Below, one piece after another: positions 17,776-26,586 of a DNA stretch of 64,000 bases. Position 1 is the stretch's first letter. Each line of letters begins with the position of its first letter. The stretch comes from Rossellomorea aquimaris (GTDB taxonomy: Bacteria; Bacillota; Bacilli; Bacillales; Bacillaceae_B): assembly GCF_003315075.1 (NCBI RefSeq), contig NZ_QNRJ01000014.1, positions 1 to 64,000 on the forward strand. The letters are read 5' to 3'. Position numbers and translations under genes: made by a program. The notes beneath the pieces are model-generated. The model ran no database searches, was not told the origin of the DNA, and worked only from the letters and a program-made list of their open reading frames with translations.

Positions 17776-20700
17776 TCAATCCATATACTTTAATACCTCT
17801 CCAACGACTCCTTCATTAATTCCTCCACCAATCTGATGAACTTGTGAAGAAGTCTTATCTTCTATAGTAGCAATCTGAGATCTTTCCAGACCTTTTTGTG
17901 AAACGAGCAGTACTGGTACGCCGAGTTTAGACGCAAGCGGACCCGCTGATAAGGCGTCAACCAGTTTAGCTGTTTCGGATTTGGCAATTAAAATAGTTGG
18001 ATAGTGATTTTCTGTGTAGAATTTTTCTATCACTTTCGCATTGGTATCATGGCGGGAAAGACCGCTGATTCGGTTGCCCTCCACATTCTTAGTTGTGATG
18101 CTATTCATTTCTTTCATGATGGCTGAATCAAGTACCGCCGCTCCCCCGATAAAGTGAGCGTTCGATAAACTTTCTGATTTCAACCATTCATAGGTAGCTT
18201 TAGGAACAGACTTTTTCTCTGAAAGAATGATTGGCTGTTTCACTTTCCCGGATTGGGCCGCAATCGATAGGGCATCCGGCTCCCCTCTTCCATAAGCAAT
18301 ATACGCTTCCGTCACATCGACTGATTTATCGAGCTGTTTCGCAATGAATAAAGATGTTTCGTAGCGATCTTTTCCTCCAATACGAGAAACATTATACCCC
18401 AGCTTCACAAGTGCTCCTTTTACCTCATCGGAGATCACTCCGCTACCACCGATTAATACAATATTCTTCGTGCCTAGTCGTTTTAATTCTGCTTCTGTTT
18501 CTGCTGGCAACGTCCCCTTTGTAGTCAGGAGAATAGGTGCATCATGGGCAGAGGCTAATGGAGTAGCCGTTAAACCATCCGCAATGGCACCACCATTAAC
18601 TAAAAACACTGTAGAAGATGTGTCCCATCCCTGCTTTGATACTTCAACCGCTGTTGAATACCTTGTTGTACCGATCAGGGTTTTCAGTTGAGGCTTTTCA
18701 TTCGCAACCTGCACTTTTTCAACAGCACTTATGTTACCTGCTTGATCTACTGCATACACATTGATTTCTGTGCCTGCTTTTTGCTTGCTGATGGATATCG
18801 TGAATTCTCCATCTTTGTTTGCCGATGTTTTTCCGATCTCGGATGATCCGGCTTTTGCATACACAGTAGTATTCGCTTCCGCTTTTCCTGAAATAGAAGT
18901 TGATTGATCTCCTACTGGATTAACAGTCGGCTTTGTTGGTGCCGTTTTATCATCAACTGTTACTTTTACAGTTTCACTCTGGTTCCCTGCAGCATCCACT
19001 GCATACACACTTACTTCGGTACCTATTTTTTGTTTGCTGATTGTAATGGAATAAGCACCATTACTGTTAGTCTTTGCTCGTCCCAGCTCTGTAGAACCCA
19101 CTTTTGCAACCACAGTAGAGTTCGCTTCTGCATTCCCTGTGACGGTAGTCGAGTTGTCTCCTACCGGATTAACGGTGGGCTTCACTGGCGCCGTTTTATC
19201 TTTTACCGTGACCATAGCTGAATCACTTTGATTTCCGGCTCCATCGATGGCATAAACGCTTAATTCCGTTCCCGCTTTTTGTTTAGCGATTGCGACTGTG
19301 AATGATCCATTGCTTGTCGAAGACCCGATGGTTTCAGATCCGGCTTTGACTTCTACCGTCGATCCAGCTTCCGCTTTTCCAGTTACGGAAGTGTGGCGGT
19401 CGGTTACTTCGTTCACCGTTGGAACATCAGGGCTTGTCCCATCCATTACCGTAATCGTAGTTGCTTCACTTGTGGCATCACCGTCTGTCAAGGTTACCCA
19501 TAGAGTGGTCTCTGCCGTTTGTTTTGGTATATCAATATTAAAACTTCCCCAATAGGGATAGCCGTTCCCAATGACTTCTTCTCCATTGCTTACTTCAATG
19601 TAACTGTCATCGTCTGTATCTACGGTTCCACTTACATATGTAGAGTAGTCATATACTTGTGAAACCTGAGGCGGTGCTACATATCTGGCAACTCCGACTG
19701 CTTTTCTTGCATTCACCCGGCCATGGCCGTAGAAGTAATCCTTCCCGGATGTTCCAAGATCATCAGCCGAAGTATACAATCGGTCCGCTACCTGATCATT
19801 TGTCAAATTAGGTTCATTGGCTAGAATAAGCGCGGCCACTCCCGCTACTACAGGTGAAGCCATGGAAGTCCCGCTCATGTATTGATAGTCAAAATATGGG
19901 AGCGTTGATAAGATGTTAGACCCTGGTGCCGCGATATCAATGTCATACCCATAGTTAGAAAAACCTGATTTAGTATCATACTCAGTAGTCGACGCGACTG
20001 AGATGACATTTGGATAAGAAGAAGGATAATGTGAATCACTTGTATTATCGTTGCCTGCCGCTGCAATCACAACTACTCCATTATCGTACGCGTATTGAAT
20101 CGCATCATTATAAATACTGCTGTAATAATAATTTCCTAAACTCATATTAATGATGTCCGCACCATTATTCACCGCATAATAAATACCCTCGATAACATCG
20201 GAAGAATAAGCAGATTCTTCATTAAAGAATGCATCAATTGGCATAATATTCGTCTCTGGTGCAACACCGGTCAAGCCCATCCAATTATCCATGGAACTCC
20301 CTATTATTCCTGCTACATGGGTCCCGTGGTCACCTTTCGTCATGGTTGTTGTACCGTACACCGTATCATAGGGAGCAACAATCCGCCCCGCAAATTCCGG
20401 ATGATCCACATCCACACCATTATCAATCACAGCTACCACTACCTCAGAAGAACCTTTTGTCTGATCCCAAGTTCTCTCCGACTCAATGTTTTGATGGAGC
20501 CATTGAAGACTATAATAAGGGTCATTCGGTACGTGGTTCAGTTTAATTAAGTGATCAGGTTCCGCATACTCTACATCACTATTATTCTCTAAATCTTTTA
20601 TAAAAGATTCCACTTTCTGCCCTTCAGGGACATCCACCGTCACGATAGGAGCAGCAGCATTTTCTTGATTTGCCAACACCTCATATCCCTCAATGGCTGC

Positions 20701-20856
20701 TTTATCCACTGGTTTTTTCAACTTCACAATCACTCGGTCTGCTATCTTATTATCTGAAGGAACATCAGTATCTCCATTTGCCTTTGCCACTTCAACAGAA
20801 TAAAAAGGCATGCTAAATAAACCTAAAACCATCATCCAAATCAAAACTTTTTTCAT
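17776..20856 (-). CDS. Cell-wall-associated subtilisin-like protease with Ig-like and CWB2 repeats
   Basis: An exported serine protease of 1026 residues. In order: signal peptide (1-28), an I9-type propeptide (about 40-110), an S8 catalytic domain (about 118-390; D145 in VIDNGVD, H177 in DHGTHVAG, oxyanion N269 in AAAGND, S331 in GTSMASP), a beta-sandwich (400-470), three Ig-like repeats of about 82 residues each ending in YA.D.AGN.S (470-725), and three CWB2 cell-wall-binding repeats (735-1026). CWB2 repeats hold proteins non-covalently to the wall. The start at 20856 has AAAAGGGG at the right distance; an upstream codon at 20889 would add eleven residues before the signal peptide. Likely role: nutrient acquisition or wall-protein turnover. 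Confidence 0.93.
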   Translation of the reverse strand: MKKVLIWMMVLGLFSMPFYSVEVAKANGDTDVPSDNKIADRVIVKLKKPVDKAAIEGYEVLANQENAAAPIVTVDVPEGQKVESFIKDLENNSDVEYAEPDHLIKLNHVPNDPYYSLQWLHQNIESERTWDQTKGSSEVVVAVIDNGVDVDHPEFAGRIVAPYDTVYGTTTMTKGDHGTHVAGIIGSSMDNWMGLTGVAPETNIMPIDAFFNEESAYSSDVIEGIYYAVNNGADIINMSLGNYYYSSIYNDAIQYAYDNGVVVIAAAGNDNTSDSHYPSSYPNVISVASTTEYDTKSGFSNYGYDIDIAAPGSNILSTLPYFDYQYMSGTSMASPVVAGVAALILANEPNLTNDQVADRLYTSADDLGTSGKDYFYGHGRVNARKAVGVARYVAPPQVSQVYDYSTYVSGTVDTDDDSYIEVSNGEEVIGNGYPYWGSFNIDIPKQTAETTLWVTLTDGDATSEATTITVMDGTSPDVPTVNEVTDRHTSVTGKAEAGSTVEVKAGSETIGSSTSNGSFTVAIAKQKAGTELSVYAIDGAGNQSDSAMVTVKDKTAPVKPTVNPVGDNSTTVTGNAEANSTVVAKVGSTELGRAKTNSNGAYSITISKQKIGTEVSVYAVDAAGNQSETVKVTVDDKTAPTKPTVNPVGDQSTSISGKAEANTTVYAKAGSSEIGKTSANKDGEFTISISKQKAGTEINVYAVDQAGNISAVEKVQVANEKPQLKTLIGTTRYSTAVEVSKQGWDTSSTVFLVNGGAIADGLTATPLASAHDAPILLTTKGTLPAETEAELKRLGTKNIVLIGGSGVISDEVKGALVKLGYNVSRIGGKDRYETSLFIAKQLDKSVDVTEAYIAYGRGEPDALSIAAQSGKVKQPIILSEKKSVPKATYEWLKSESLSNAHFIGGAAVLDSAIMKEMNSITTKNVEGNRISGLSRHDTNAKVIEKFYTENHYPTILIAKSETAKLVDALSAGPLASKLGVPVLLVSQKGLERSQIATIEDKTSSQVHQIGGGINEGVVGEVLKYMD

Positions 20857-20889
20857 ACGTAATCCCCTTTTAATATATTGTTTAGTCAA

Positions 20890-21267
20890 CCGAATGTCAC
20901 ATAGAAAAAGGGACAGTACCGTACCTGTAACCTTTTATACAAATAGGAAATTTTTGGTTGTAAATACACAATACTTTTATCCTATAAAATTAGCAATATG
21001 TGTTGGTGAAAACTTCATATTAATCCTCTAATACTTAAAGGTGTTAATACCTGAATGCGAATAGGCTGTTTCTGCTAAAAAAGTCAGTCTGGTTTCAATC
21101 ACTTTTTATTAGATGAAACCTTAACTAGTTTCTTGCATCCTTCAAGCAATAGTAATAGATTTACCAAAATATTAATAAATTAATATTTTTTTCTTGTAAT
21201 ATTTTGAAATAATTACAAAATTTTATTGTATAATCTAAAAGAACTATTACAAAAGGAGGATAAAATA
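20890..21267. other. Intergenic stretch without recognised genes
   Basis: AT-rich divergent intergenic region. It must hold promoters for both flanking genes, but I see no structured element in it. Confidence 0.5.
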
Positions 21268-21591
21268 ATGAAAGCAAAATTTCGAAACGAAGCAGGTGTC
21301 ACAAAGGAGGTTAAAATTGGATTCAGCTGGACTACATTTTTTTTTGGTTTTTTTCCGGCACTTATTAGAGGAGATTTAAAATGGGCAGCCATAATGTTTA
21401 TTACTGCTGCTATAGTTGGAGCATTTACCTTTGGGTTTGGAGCTTGGATTCCTGGAATCATATTTTCTTTTGTATATAATAAGATTTTCATTAAAGATCT
21501 ACTTGAAAAGGGCTACCGTCCTGCAGATGAACAAACCCAAACAGAACTGCAATCCAGAGGAATTATTTCACCACTTTCTAAAGCAGTTTAA
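21268..21591 (+). CDS. Small membrane protein, DUF2628-like
   Basis: A 107-residue protein with two or three membrane helices. The pattern of a charged N-terminus, GFSWTTFFFGFFPALIRGD and LKWAAIMFI resembles DUF2628/HrgC-type membrane proteins, whose function is unknown. The ATG at 21268 follows AAAAGGAGG; a further upstream start at 21226 has no ribosome site. A strong terminator follows the stop, so the gene is monocistronic. Confidence 0.75.
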   Translation: MKAKFRNEAGVTKEVKIGFSWTTFFFGFFPALIRGDLKWAAIMFITAAIVGAFTFGFGAWIPGIIFSFVYNKIFIKDLLEKGYRPADEQTQTELQSRGIISPLSKAV

Positions 21592-21597
21592 TAGATT

Positions 21598-21632
21598 AAA
21601 AGCTGATTATTTTGTAATCAGCTTTTTTATTA
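21598..21632 (+). terminator. Rho-independent terminator
   Basis: AAAAGCTGATTA / TAATCAGCTTTT stem with a short loop and T-run directly after the small membrane protein gene. Confidence 0.9.
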
Positions 21633-21759
21633 TTTAAATATAATTGAATAAATTTATGATACTTTGTAAAAGTTTAAAGATTATCTTATAAACTAAAGAA
21701 CTGGCACATGAAGCACGGGTCCTTTGTAAGAAATCAGAAGGTGCTTTTATGATATATAA

Positions 21760-21805
21760 AGAAGAAATGACTCCTAAGATTGGTACGCGTCATTTCTTTT
21801 TTTTT
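21760..21805. terminator. Terminator-like hairpin
   Basis: GAAATGAC / GTCATTTC stem followed by nine T. No gene ending just before it was recognised on the plus strand, so it may guard the next gene from read-through. Confidence 0.6.
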
Positions 21806-21946
21806 GAAACTTTCAACAAGACACAATCCCAATTCACTTATTATCCCTTCCCCCGTCCTGTACGGCTATATTTCCCCTTTCCCTCATATATTAGAGTAAG
21901 GAATATGTATCCTAAAGGTTGAATCAACCAAAAAGGGGTGAACCAT

Positions 21947-24049
21947 ATGAAAAAAGTGATTTCACTGACGTATTTATTCGGGGTTGTGTTTCTTTTGGCA
22001 AGTGCACTTTATTTTTTTGCTTCTAACTGGCAGGTGTTTTCCCGACTTGAGAAAGTCGCTCTGGCGGGATCTTTGATTGTATTGTTCTATGGAGCAGCTT
22101 TTCTGTTGGACCGTGTTTTAAAGGGGGCCCATTTTCTTTCAAATTGGCTGTTGGTCGGCGGATTGATTTCCTTTGGCTTGTCCGTAGCTTTACTAGGTCA
22201 GCTGTACAATTCCCACGCTGACAGTTACTTGTTGTTTCTAGTGTGGTCTATTCCGGCCCTACTGTTCAGCTTGTACACAAGGTACGGCGGATTTTACGCA
22301 TTAACCCATATCCTCATCCATTTGACGATTTACTTTTATCTGTTCCCTTCGTCTCCATTCGAGCTCTGGACACTCGCCCATACATGGATCACGTTTGGAG
22401 TCGGAATTCTGAACACACTCTTATTTTTAATCATAAAAAAGGGGGACATCGCTTCAAAGCCCTTGCTTTATCTGAGTCTGATCTCAGCGAATCTCCTTCT
22501 TATGGTCACTGCATTCGATAACGAGTATTCGGTTTTCTTCACCCTGTTTTATATAGTCATGTTAGGAGTTGGGGTGTATCGCTTCTTTCATAAAGAAACA
22601 TCCATCTTCATCATTCTTTCGATATTCGGCACGGGCTTTATCATCATCAAAATGTTTGAGTTAATGGCCCGATATGTATCCAGCCTTTTCTTTGTCGGTC
22701 TCCTGTTAGCAGCCGTTCTGTTATTAACGGGAAGTGTTTTCCTTGTGAACTACTTACGGAAGCATTCCTCTTCCCGTCATTGGACAAAGACGATCTTCGT
22801 TGCAAGTGTCACCACGATCGCCTCTGTCTTCATCGTAGCATCAGTTTTCGGACTGCTTTCATTGCTCATGGTGAATGTCTCAATGGTCACTCTATTTGTT
22901 TTCGCGACGGTGTTTCTCGTCATCCCAAGTACGTTGACCAGCTGGCCGTCTCCTGTAAAGTATTCACTCATGATGACCGGCATCATCATCGGAATGATGG
23001 CAAGTGTGTTTGATGAATTTTCCTTTGTTATGTTCTTCGTTTTGACCTATGTGTTTTATGTTGAGAAACGATTCACCGCGAGGTTTGTATTCTACGTTCT
23101 GTTTCAATTGAACACAGCGATCTTCTTAGGGCAAACGATGAATTTAGGCGCTCATGCCCTCCTCGTTGTGATGATGCTCTTGAATGTTGCCGTGTACCTT
23201 GCTACTTATAAAAAACATGTCCTCCAATATGGAGCGTTTCTCATTGGTTTCCTTGCCTTTTTCTCGTTAACTACGATCGACCTATCATTGACGCTTCACA
23301 TTACCTATACCGCTCTGTTCTTTCTGACCGCAACAGGCTGCGTCTATTTTTTCAAAAAGCAGGATCGCACCTTCTATTGGGTTTCATCCCTTGTGTTCTG
23401 GTTCATGCTTATCGTTCAGCTGTATTACGATTTGGCCTGGAAACTCGTTCATAAATCCCTGCTCTTTGCCGTGTTGGGGATCCTCTTCTTGATGGTGGCG
23501 GTTTACCTGGATAGGAAGGTTGGCTCCGGTCAGCAATCGCACTCAGTGCTTGCCGGGAAAAGAATGGGAATCCTCCTCATCATCTGCCTTCAAGCGGGGT
23601 GGATAGGGTATCAGGTCTATTCAAACGAAACCCTTTTACAAAACGGGGAAACAATCGTATTAGAACTTCAACCTGTCGATCCGAGATCTCTCCTCCAGGG
23701 TGACTATGTGGAATTGAATTACACGATTTCTCAGCTTGAAGACACCTCCATTGATGACAACGGTTCTATCACCATTGTTTTACGTAAAAATGCACAAGGC
23801 ATCCACGAATATTCAGGTGTTCATAGCTTTAATGGGAAATGGAATGCTTCTTACGAAAAGAAGCCCGGGGATGTGCTCCTAAACGGAAAGGTTACAAGCT
23901 CCTGGGATAACAGTGCCCAGGTCACTTACGGAATCGAACATTTCTTCATCCCGGAAGGAACGGGGCTTGATGTGGAAGGGAAAGTGAAGGCTGCGGTGGT
24001 GAAGGTGAGTGATAAAGGGGATGGGATTTTGGAGCGGTTGCGGGACTAG
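21947..24049 (+). CDS. DUF2157/GDYXXLXY-domain membrane protein
   Basis: A 700-residue protein with about 18 predicted membrane helices up to residue 560, beginning with a DUF2157-like segment (YFFASNWQVFSRLEKVALAG). The extracytoplasmic C-terminal domain contains the GDYVELNY motif (around residue 586) that defines the GDYXXLXY family, usually joined to DUF2157/DUF4401 regions. The function is unknown. ATG 21947 has AAAAGGGGTG seven bases upstream. The stop codon lies inside a GGGACAGGTCCC-type repeat, and a terminator follows. Confidence 0.85.
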   Translation: MKKVISLTYLFGVVFLLASALYFFASNWQVFSRLEKVALAGSLIVLFYGAAFLLDRVLKGAHFLSNWLLVGGLISFGLSVALLGQLYNSHADSYLLFLVWSIPALLFSLYTRYGGFYALTHILIHLTIYFYLFPSSPFELWTLAHTWITFGVGILNTLLFLIIKKGDIASKPLLYLSLISANLLLMVTAFDNEYSVFFTLFYIVMLGVGVYRFFHKETSIFIILSIFGTGFIIIKMFELMARYVSSLFFVGLLLAAVLLLTGSVFLVNYLRKHSSSRHWTKTIFVASVTTIASVFIVASVFGLLSLLMVNVSMVTLFVFATVFLVIPSTLTSWPSPVKYSLMMTGIIIGMMASVFDEFSFVMFFVLTYVFYVEKRFTARFVFYVLFQLNTAIFLGQTMNLGAHALLVVMMLLNVAVYLATYKKHVLQYGAFLIGFLAFFSLTTIDLSLTLHITYTALFFLTATGCVYFFKKQDRTFYWVSSLVFWFMLIVQLYYDLAWKLVHKSLLFAVLGILFLMVAVYLDRKVGSGQQSHSVLAGKRMGILLIICLQAGWIGYQVYSNETLLQNGETIVLELQPVDPRSLLQGDYVELNYTISQLEDTSIDDNGSITIVLRKNAQGIHEYSGVHSFNGKWNASYEKKPGDVLLNGKVTSSWDNSAQVTYGIEHFFIPEGTGLDVEGKVKAAVVKVSDKGDGILERLRD

Positions 24050-24069
24050 GGAACAGGTCCCTTGTCCCA
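24047..24069. repeat. GGGACAGGTCCCTTGTCCC-type dispersed repeat
   Basis: AGGGAACAGGTCCCTTGTCCC overlaps the stop codon of the preceding gene. Related copies lie at 38470-38549, 38707-38763, 39680-39700, 44292-44400 and 59581-59680. Confidence 0.7.
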
Positions 24070-24081
24070 TTTCATAATAAA

Positions 24082-24120
24082 AGAGGTTGACTAATACTGC
24101 TTATTAGTCAACCTCTATTT
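24082..24120. terminator. Rho-independent terminator
   Basis: Perfect 14-bp stem AGAGGTTGACTAAT / ATTAGTCAACCTCT with a 7-nt loop, then ATTTC. Confidence 0.85.
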
Positions 24121-24390
24121 CATTTAGCTTTTTATAAAAATTGGTAGCTTGAGCTATTTCAATCATAATAATTAATGCTCTCTCTGTATAGCTGAGAGAG
24201 CTCCAAGTCTCATCCTCCTGGCCAAGTGACTGTTTTCAACTCCACGTCTACATCTATTTAGCTGAAGGATTACCGATCTTTTGATTATTCTAGAATTCGT
24301 CCATTTGAGGCTCATTTCATCCCTCGACTCTACAACTTTAGAATAGTACAGGAGGACCTTCCTACCCCCTAGTAATATATTTCAAACTTT

Positions 24391-24432
24391 TTGTAATATA
24401 TTTTTGACATTTAGTTTAGAATATATTACAAT
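24391..24432 (+). promoter_or_regulatory. Promoter with overlapping operator of the XRE regulator gene
   Basis: TTGACA (24404-24409) and TACAAT (24427-24432) are 17 bp apart. They sit inside the inverted repeat TTGTAATATAT / ATATATTACAA. The same arrangement precedes the efflux operon at 25303-25344, implying one regulator for both, probably the XRE protein itself. Confidence 0.8.
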
Positions 24433-24462
24433 GAACGTAATCAAATAAAAGAGGGTAGGTAT

Positions 24463-24681
24463 ATGAAGAAAAAAGGCAGTTATACAAATCGAATCCATGT
24501 ATTTAGGGCTGAAAGGAAATGGTCACAAGATGATCTGGCAAAGAGAGTCGGTGTTAGCCGGCAGACCATTGCTTCATTAGAAGGTAATCGCTATAACCCT
24601 TCATTACTATTGGCTTTTGAAATTGCACGAGTATTTGATACTACGATACTAGAGATATTCACTTATATTCCAGATGAATAA
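24463..24681 (+). CDS. Small XRE-family transcriptional regulator
   Basis: A 72-residue protein that is essentially one helix-turn-helix domain (RAERKWSQDDLAKRVGVSRQTIASLEGNRYNPSLLLAFEIARVF, residues 14-58). It belongs to the short Cro/CI-like group often found beside ABC efflux operons and lantibiotic clusters. An AGAGGGTAGG site precedes the start. It is convergent with two lantibiotic precursor genes, and its promoter is shared in sequence with the immunity-type ABC operon. It probably represses both its own gene and that operon. Confidence 0.9.
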   Translation: MKKKGSYTNRIHVFRAERKWSQDDLAKRVGVSRQTIASLEGNRYNPSLLLAFEIARVFDTTILEIFTYIPDE

Positions 24682-24722
24682 AAAAACGCCCAGCATATTA
24701 ATATGCTGAGCACTTTGCAAAG
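24682..24722. terminator. Bidirectional terminator
   Basis: GCTCAGCATATTAATATGCTGAGC-type palindrome (CAGCATATTAATATGCTG core) between the convergent XRE gene and lantibiotic precursor 1, flanked by A/T runs. Confidence 0.7.
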
Positions 24723-24728
24723 TTACGT

Positions 24729-24965
24729 TTAGCAGAATTGAAGAGATAGAGTGACACCTACACCGATTGTTGTTACTGCACAAAATCCAGAACTTGCAAT
24801 GGTAGTAGTTGGAGTCGTCTCTGGCTGAACATCTCCCGCACCTTGGATATTCATCATTTCTTCTGTAGATAATTCACCATAAGATAAACCGGCAGGGTGG
24901 CTAAAAGAGATATTTGCACGAGCTTCCGGGTTTTTCCAAGCATTGATAATTTCAGTTTTAGTCAT
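24729..24965 (-). CDS. lanA: Type 2 lantibiotic precursor peptide 1 (lichenicidin beta-like)
   Basis: A 78-residue precursor. The leader (1-49) has the family signature AWKNPE, SHPAG, ELS.EEM and ends in GAGDVQPE. The core of 29 residues begins TTPTTT and has two cysteines (residues 62 and 78, the last at the C-terminus), several Ser/Thr and a hydrophobic TIGVGVTLSL stretch. Lichenicidin A2 is cut first at its GG site, then after NDVNPE; GAGDVQPE-TTP corresponds closely. With two Cys only two thioether rings can form. It is paired with precursor 2 (13 bp apart), on the strand opposite to the XRE and ABC genes. Confidence 0.92.
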   Translation of the reverse strand: MTKTEIINAWKNPEARANISFSHPAGLSYGELSTEEMMNIQGAGDVQPETTPTTTIASSGFCAVTTIGVGVTLSLQFC

Positions 24966-24978
24966 TTTATTTTCCCCC

Positions 24979-25218
24979 TTAACAATTTTTAACGCTATAT
25001 ACGATTGAAATTCCGGCAGTCAGACCAGCAATGCATGGTGCAGAGCTTGTAGAGATAACAGTAGCTGGAGTCGTTTCCGGCTGCACATCCCCTGCCCCTT
25101 GAATATTCATCATTTCATCTGCGGATAATTCCCCAAATGACTGTCCTGCAGGATGATGAAGACTTGCACCACGTAATTCCGGGTTTTTCCATGCTTTAAT
25201 GATTTGTTCGTTTGACAT
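24979..25218 (-). CDS. lanA: Type 2 lantibiotic precursor peptide 2
   Basis: A 79-residue precursor with the same leader plan (AWKNPE, HHPAG, ELSADEM, GAGDVQPE). The core begins TTPATVISTSSAPC and ends SVKNC, again with two cysteines. A GGAGGAA site precedes ATG 25218. It is transcribed ahead of precursor 1 and was probably formed by tandem duplication. Confidence 0.92.
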   Translation of the reverse strand: MSNEQIIKAWKNPELRGASLHHPAGQSFGELSADEMMNIQGAGDVQPETTPATVISTSSAPCIAGLTAGISIVYSVKNC

Positions 25219-25302
25219 TCTAATTCCTCCTCACTTGATTTATGGTACAACTAAAGTCTATCACGTGGTTGAATATGGAAAAACGTACATCTTTAGGAAG
25301 TA

Positions 25303-25344
25303 TTGTAATATTTTTTTGACATTTAGTTATAAATATTTTACAAT
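25303..25344 (+). promoter_or_regulatory. Promoter with overlapping operator of the ABC efflux operon
   Basis: TTGACA (25316-25321) and TACAAT (25339-25344), 17 bp apart, inside the inverted repeat TTGTAATAT / ATATTTTACAA. About 35 of 42 positions match the site in front of the XRE gene. Confidence 0.8.
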
Positions 25345-25384
25345 TTAGTCAAAATTAACAAAAAATTATTCAGGAGGATCCATT

Positions 25385-25672
25385 ATGTTATCTACACTAA
25401 GCTATATCTTTACACTCGTTTTAATGTTTTCAGTCTTTTACTTTGGAAACTTTGTGGCGACAGAAGGCAAGGATGAACGAGGGAAACAAATATTAGGGAT
25501 GGCAAGTATATGGATATACGTACTTGTTACAGTAGGGTTTGTCATTACCGTTCTTATAGAACTAACAACTGAATTAACCGTTTCAGAACTGATCGATCTA
25601 TTAACGATTCTATATGGCCTATTGGCATTTATTCACTCGGCACTCATCTTTCATTATAAAAAGAAAATCTAG
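25385..25672 (+). CDS. Small three-helix membrane protein of the efflux operon
   Basis: A 95-residue protein with three hydrophobic segments (about 5-25, 38-60 and 68-90), resembling DUF2178-like proteins encoded beside small XRE regulators. It has an AGGAGG site and is the first gene of the operon with the ABC transporter that follows after 14 bp. A role in self-protection or in signalling to the XRE regulator is inferred from position only. Confidence 0.75.
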   Translation: MLSTLSYIFTLVLMFSVFYFGNFVATEGKDERGKQILGMASIWIYVLVTVGFVITVLIELTTELTVSELIDLLTILYGLLAFIHSALIFHYKKKI

Positions 25673-25686
25673 GGGGTTTGTGGGGA

Positions 25687-26586
25687 ATGGGATTAGAATT
25701 ACGGAATATCAATAAGATTTTTGGTGATTTTGTTGCAATTGAGAATTTATCTATACATGCAGGAGACAACAGGATATTTGGGTTAATCGGACAAAATGGT
25801 GCAGGGAAGACCACTACATTCCGAATGGTCTTAGGTCTATTAAAGCCTGACAAAGGGGAAATCATTTGGAATGGTAAGAAAGTACGAAGCATTGATCCTG
25901 ATCAAATCGGGTATCTTCCTGAAGAACGGGGGCTCTATCAGGACTTATCATTAGAGGATCAATTGCTCTTTTTTGGGAGATTAAGAGGGAAAAATAGAAA
26001 AGAACTATTGCCTAAAATTAATTATTGGCTGGATCGATTGGAACTCAGTGATAAAAGGACCCAAAAAGTGAAAACACTTTCAAAAGGGAATCAGCAAAAA
26101 CTTCAACTGATAAGCACTATTCTACATGAGCCCAGTATCCTTATATTAGACGAACCATTTAGTGGGCTTGATCCTGTAAACGCTGAATCACTTAAAGATA
26201 TCGTATTGGAACTCAGGGACACTGGAACAACCATTATATTCTCAAGTCACCGAATGGAACACGTAGAGGAAATGTGCGATGATATCTGCATGTTAAGAGC
26301 AGGAAGATCCATACTTCAAGGAGACATCTATCAAGTCAAGAAACAATTTGGCACGAAAAAAGTAATATTGAAATCCAATCATAAGGAAGAAGAATTAAAT
26401 ATGCTGCCTTATGTATCTTCGGTAAAGAAGGAATTAGATAAATTAAATATATATGTCCATCACGATAGAGATATTGAGAAAATATTTGATTATGTCACTA
26501 AAGATGGTTTCGTTTCCACATTTAGCGCAGAGACACCCAGTTTAAACGAAATTTTCAAGATGAAAGTGGGTGAGCTCAGTGTATAA
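25687..26586 (+). CDS. ABC transporter ATP-binding protein (NatA/YhaQ type, candidate immunity)
   Basis: A 299-residue ATPase: Walker A GQNGAGKTT (about 34-42), signature LSKGNQQKLQL, Walker B LILDEPFSGLDP, switch histidine in SSHRMEHVE, and a C-terminal DUF4162-like tail. This layout is that of NatA/YhaQ exporters. ATG 25687 is chosen because AGGGGG lies about ten bases upstream; an in-frame TTG nine bases earlier is too close to it. The gene overlaps the permease gene by 17 bp. In this context it likely expels the lantibiotic, though sodium or drug efflux is possible. Confidence 0.9.
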   Translation: MGLELRNINKIFGDFVAIENLSIHAGDNRIFGLIGQNGAGKTTTFRMVLGLLKPDKGEIIWNGKKVRSIDPDQIGYLPEERGLYQDLSLEDQLLFFGRLRGKNRKELLPKINYWLDRLELSDKRTQKVKTLSKGNQQKLQLISTILHEPSILILDEPFSGLDPVNAESLKDIVLELRDTGTTIIFSSHRMEHVEEMCDDICMLRAGRSILQGDIYQVKKQFGTKKVILKSNHKEEELNMLPYVSSVKKELDKLNIYVHHDRDIEKIFDYVTKDGFVSTFSAETPSLNEIFKMKVGELSV

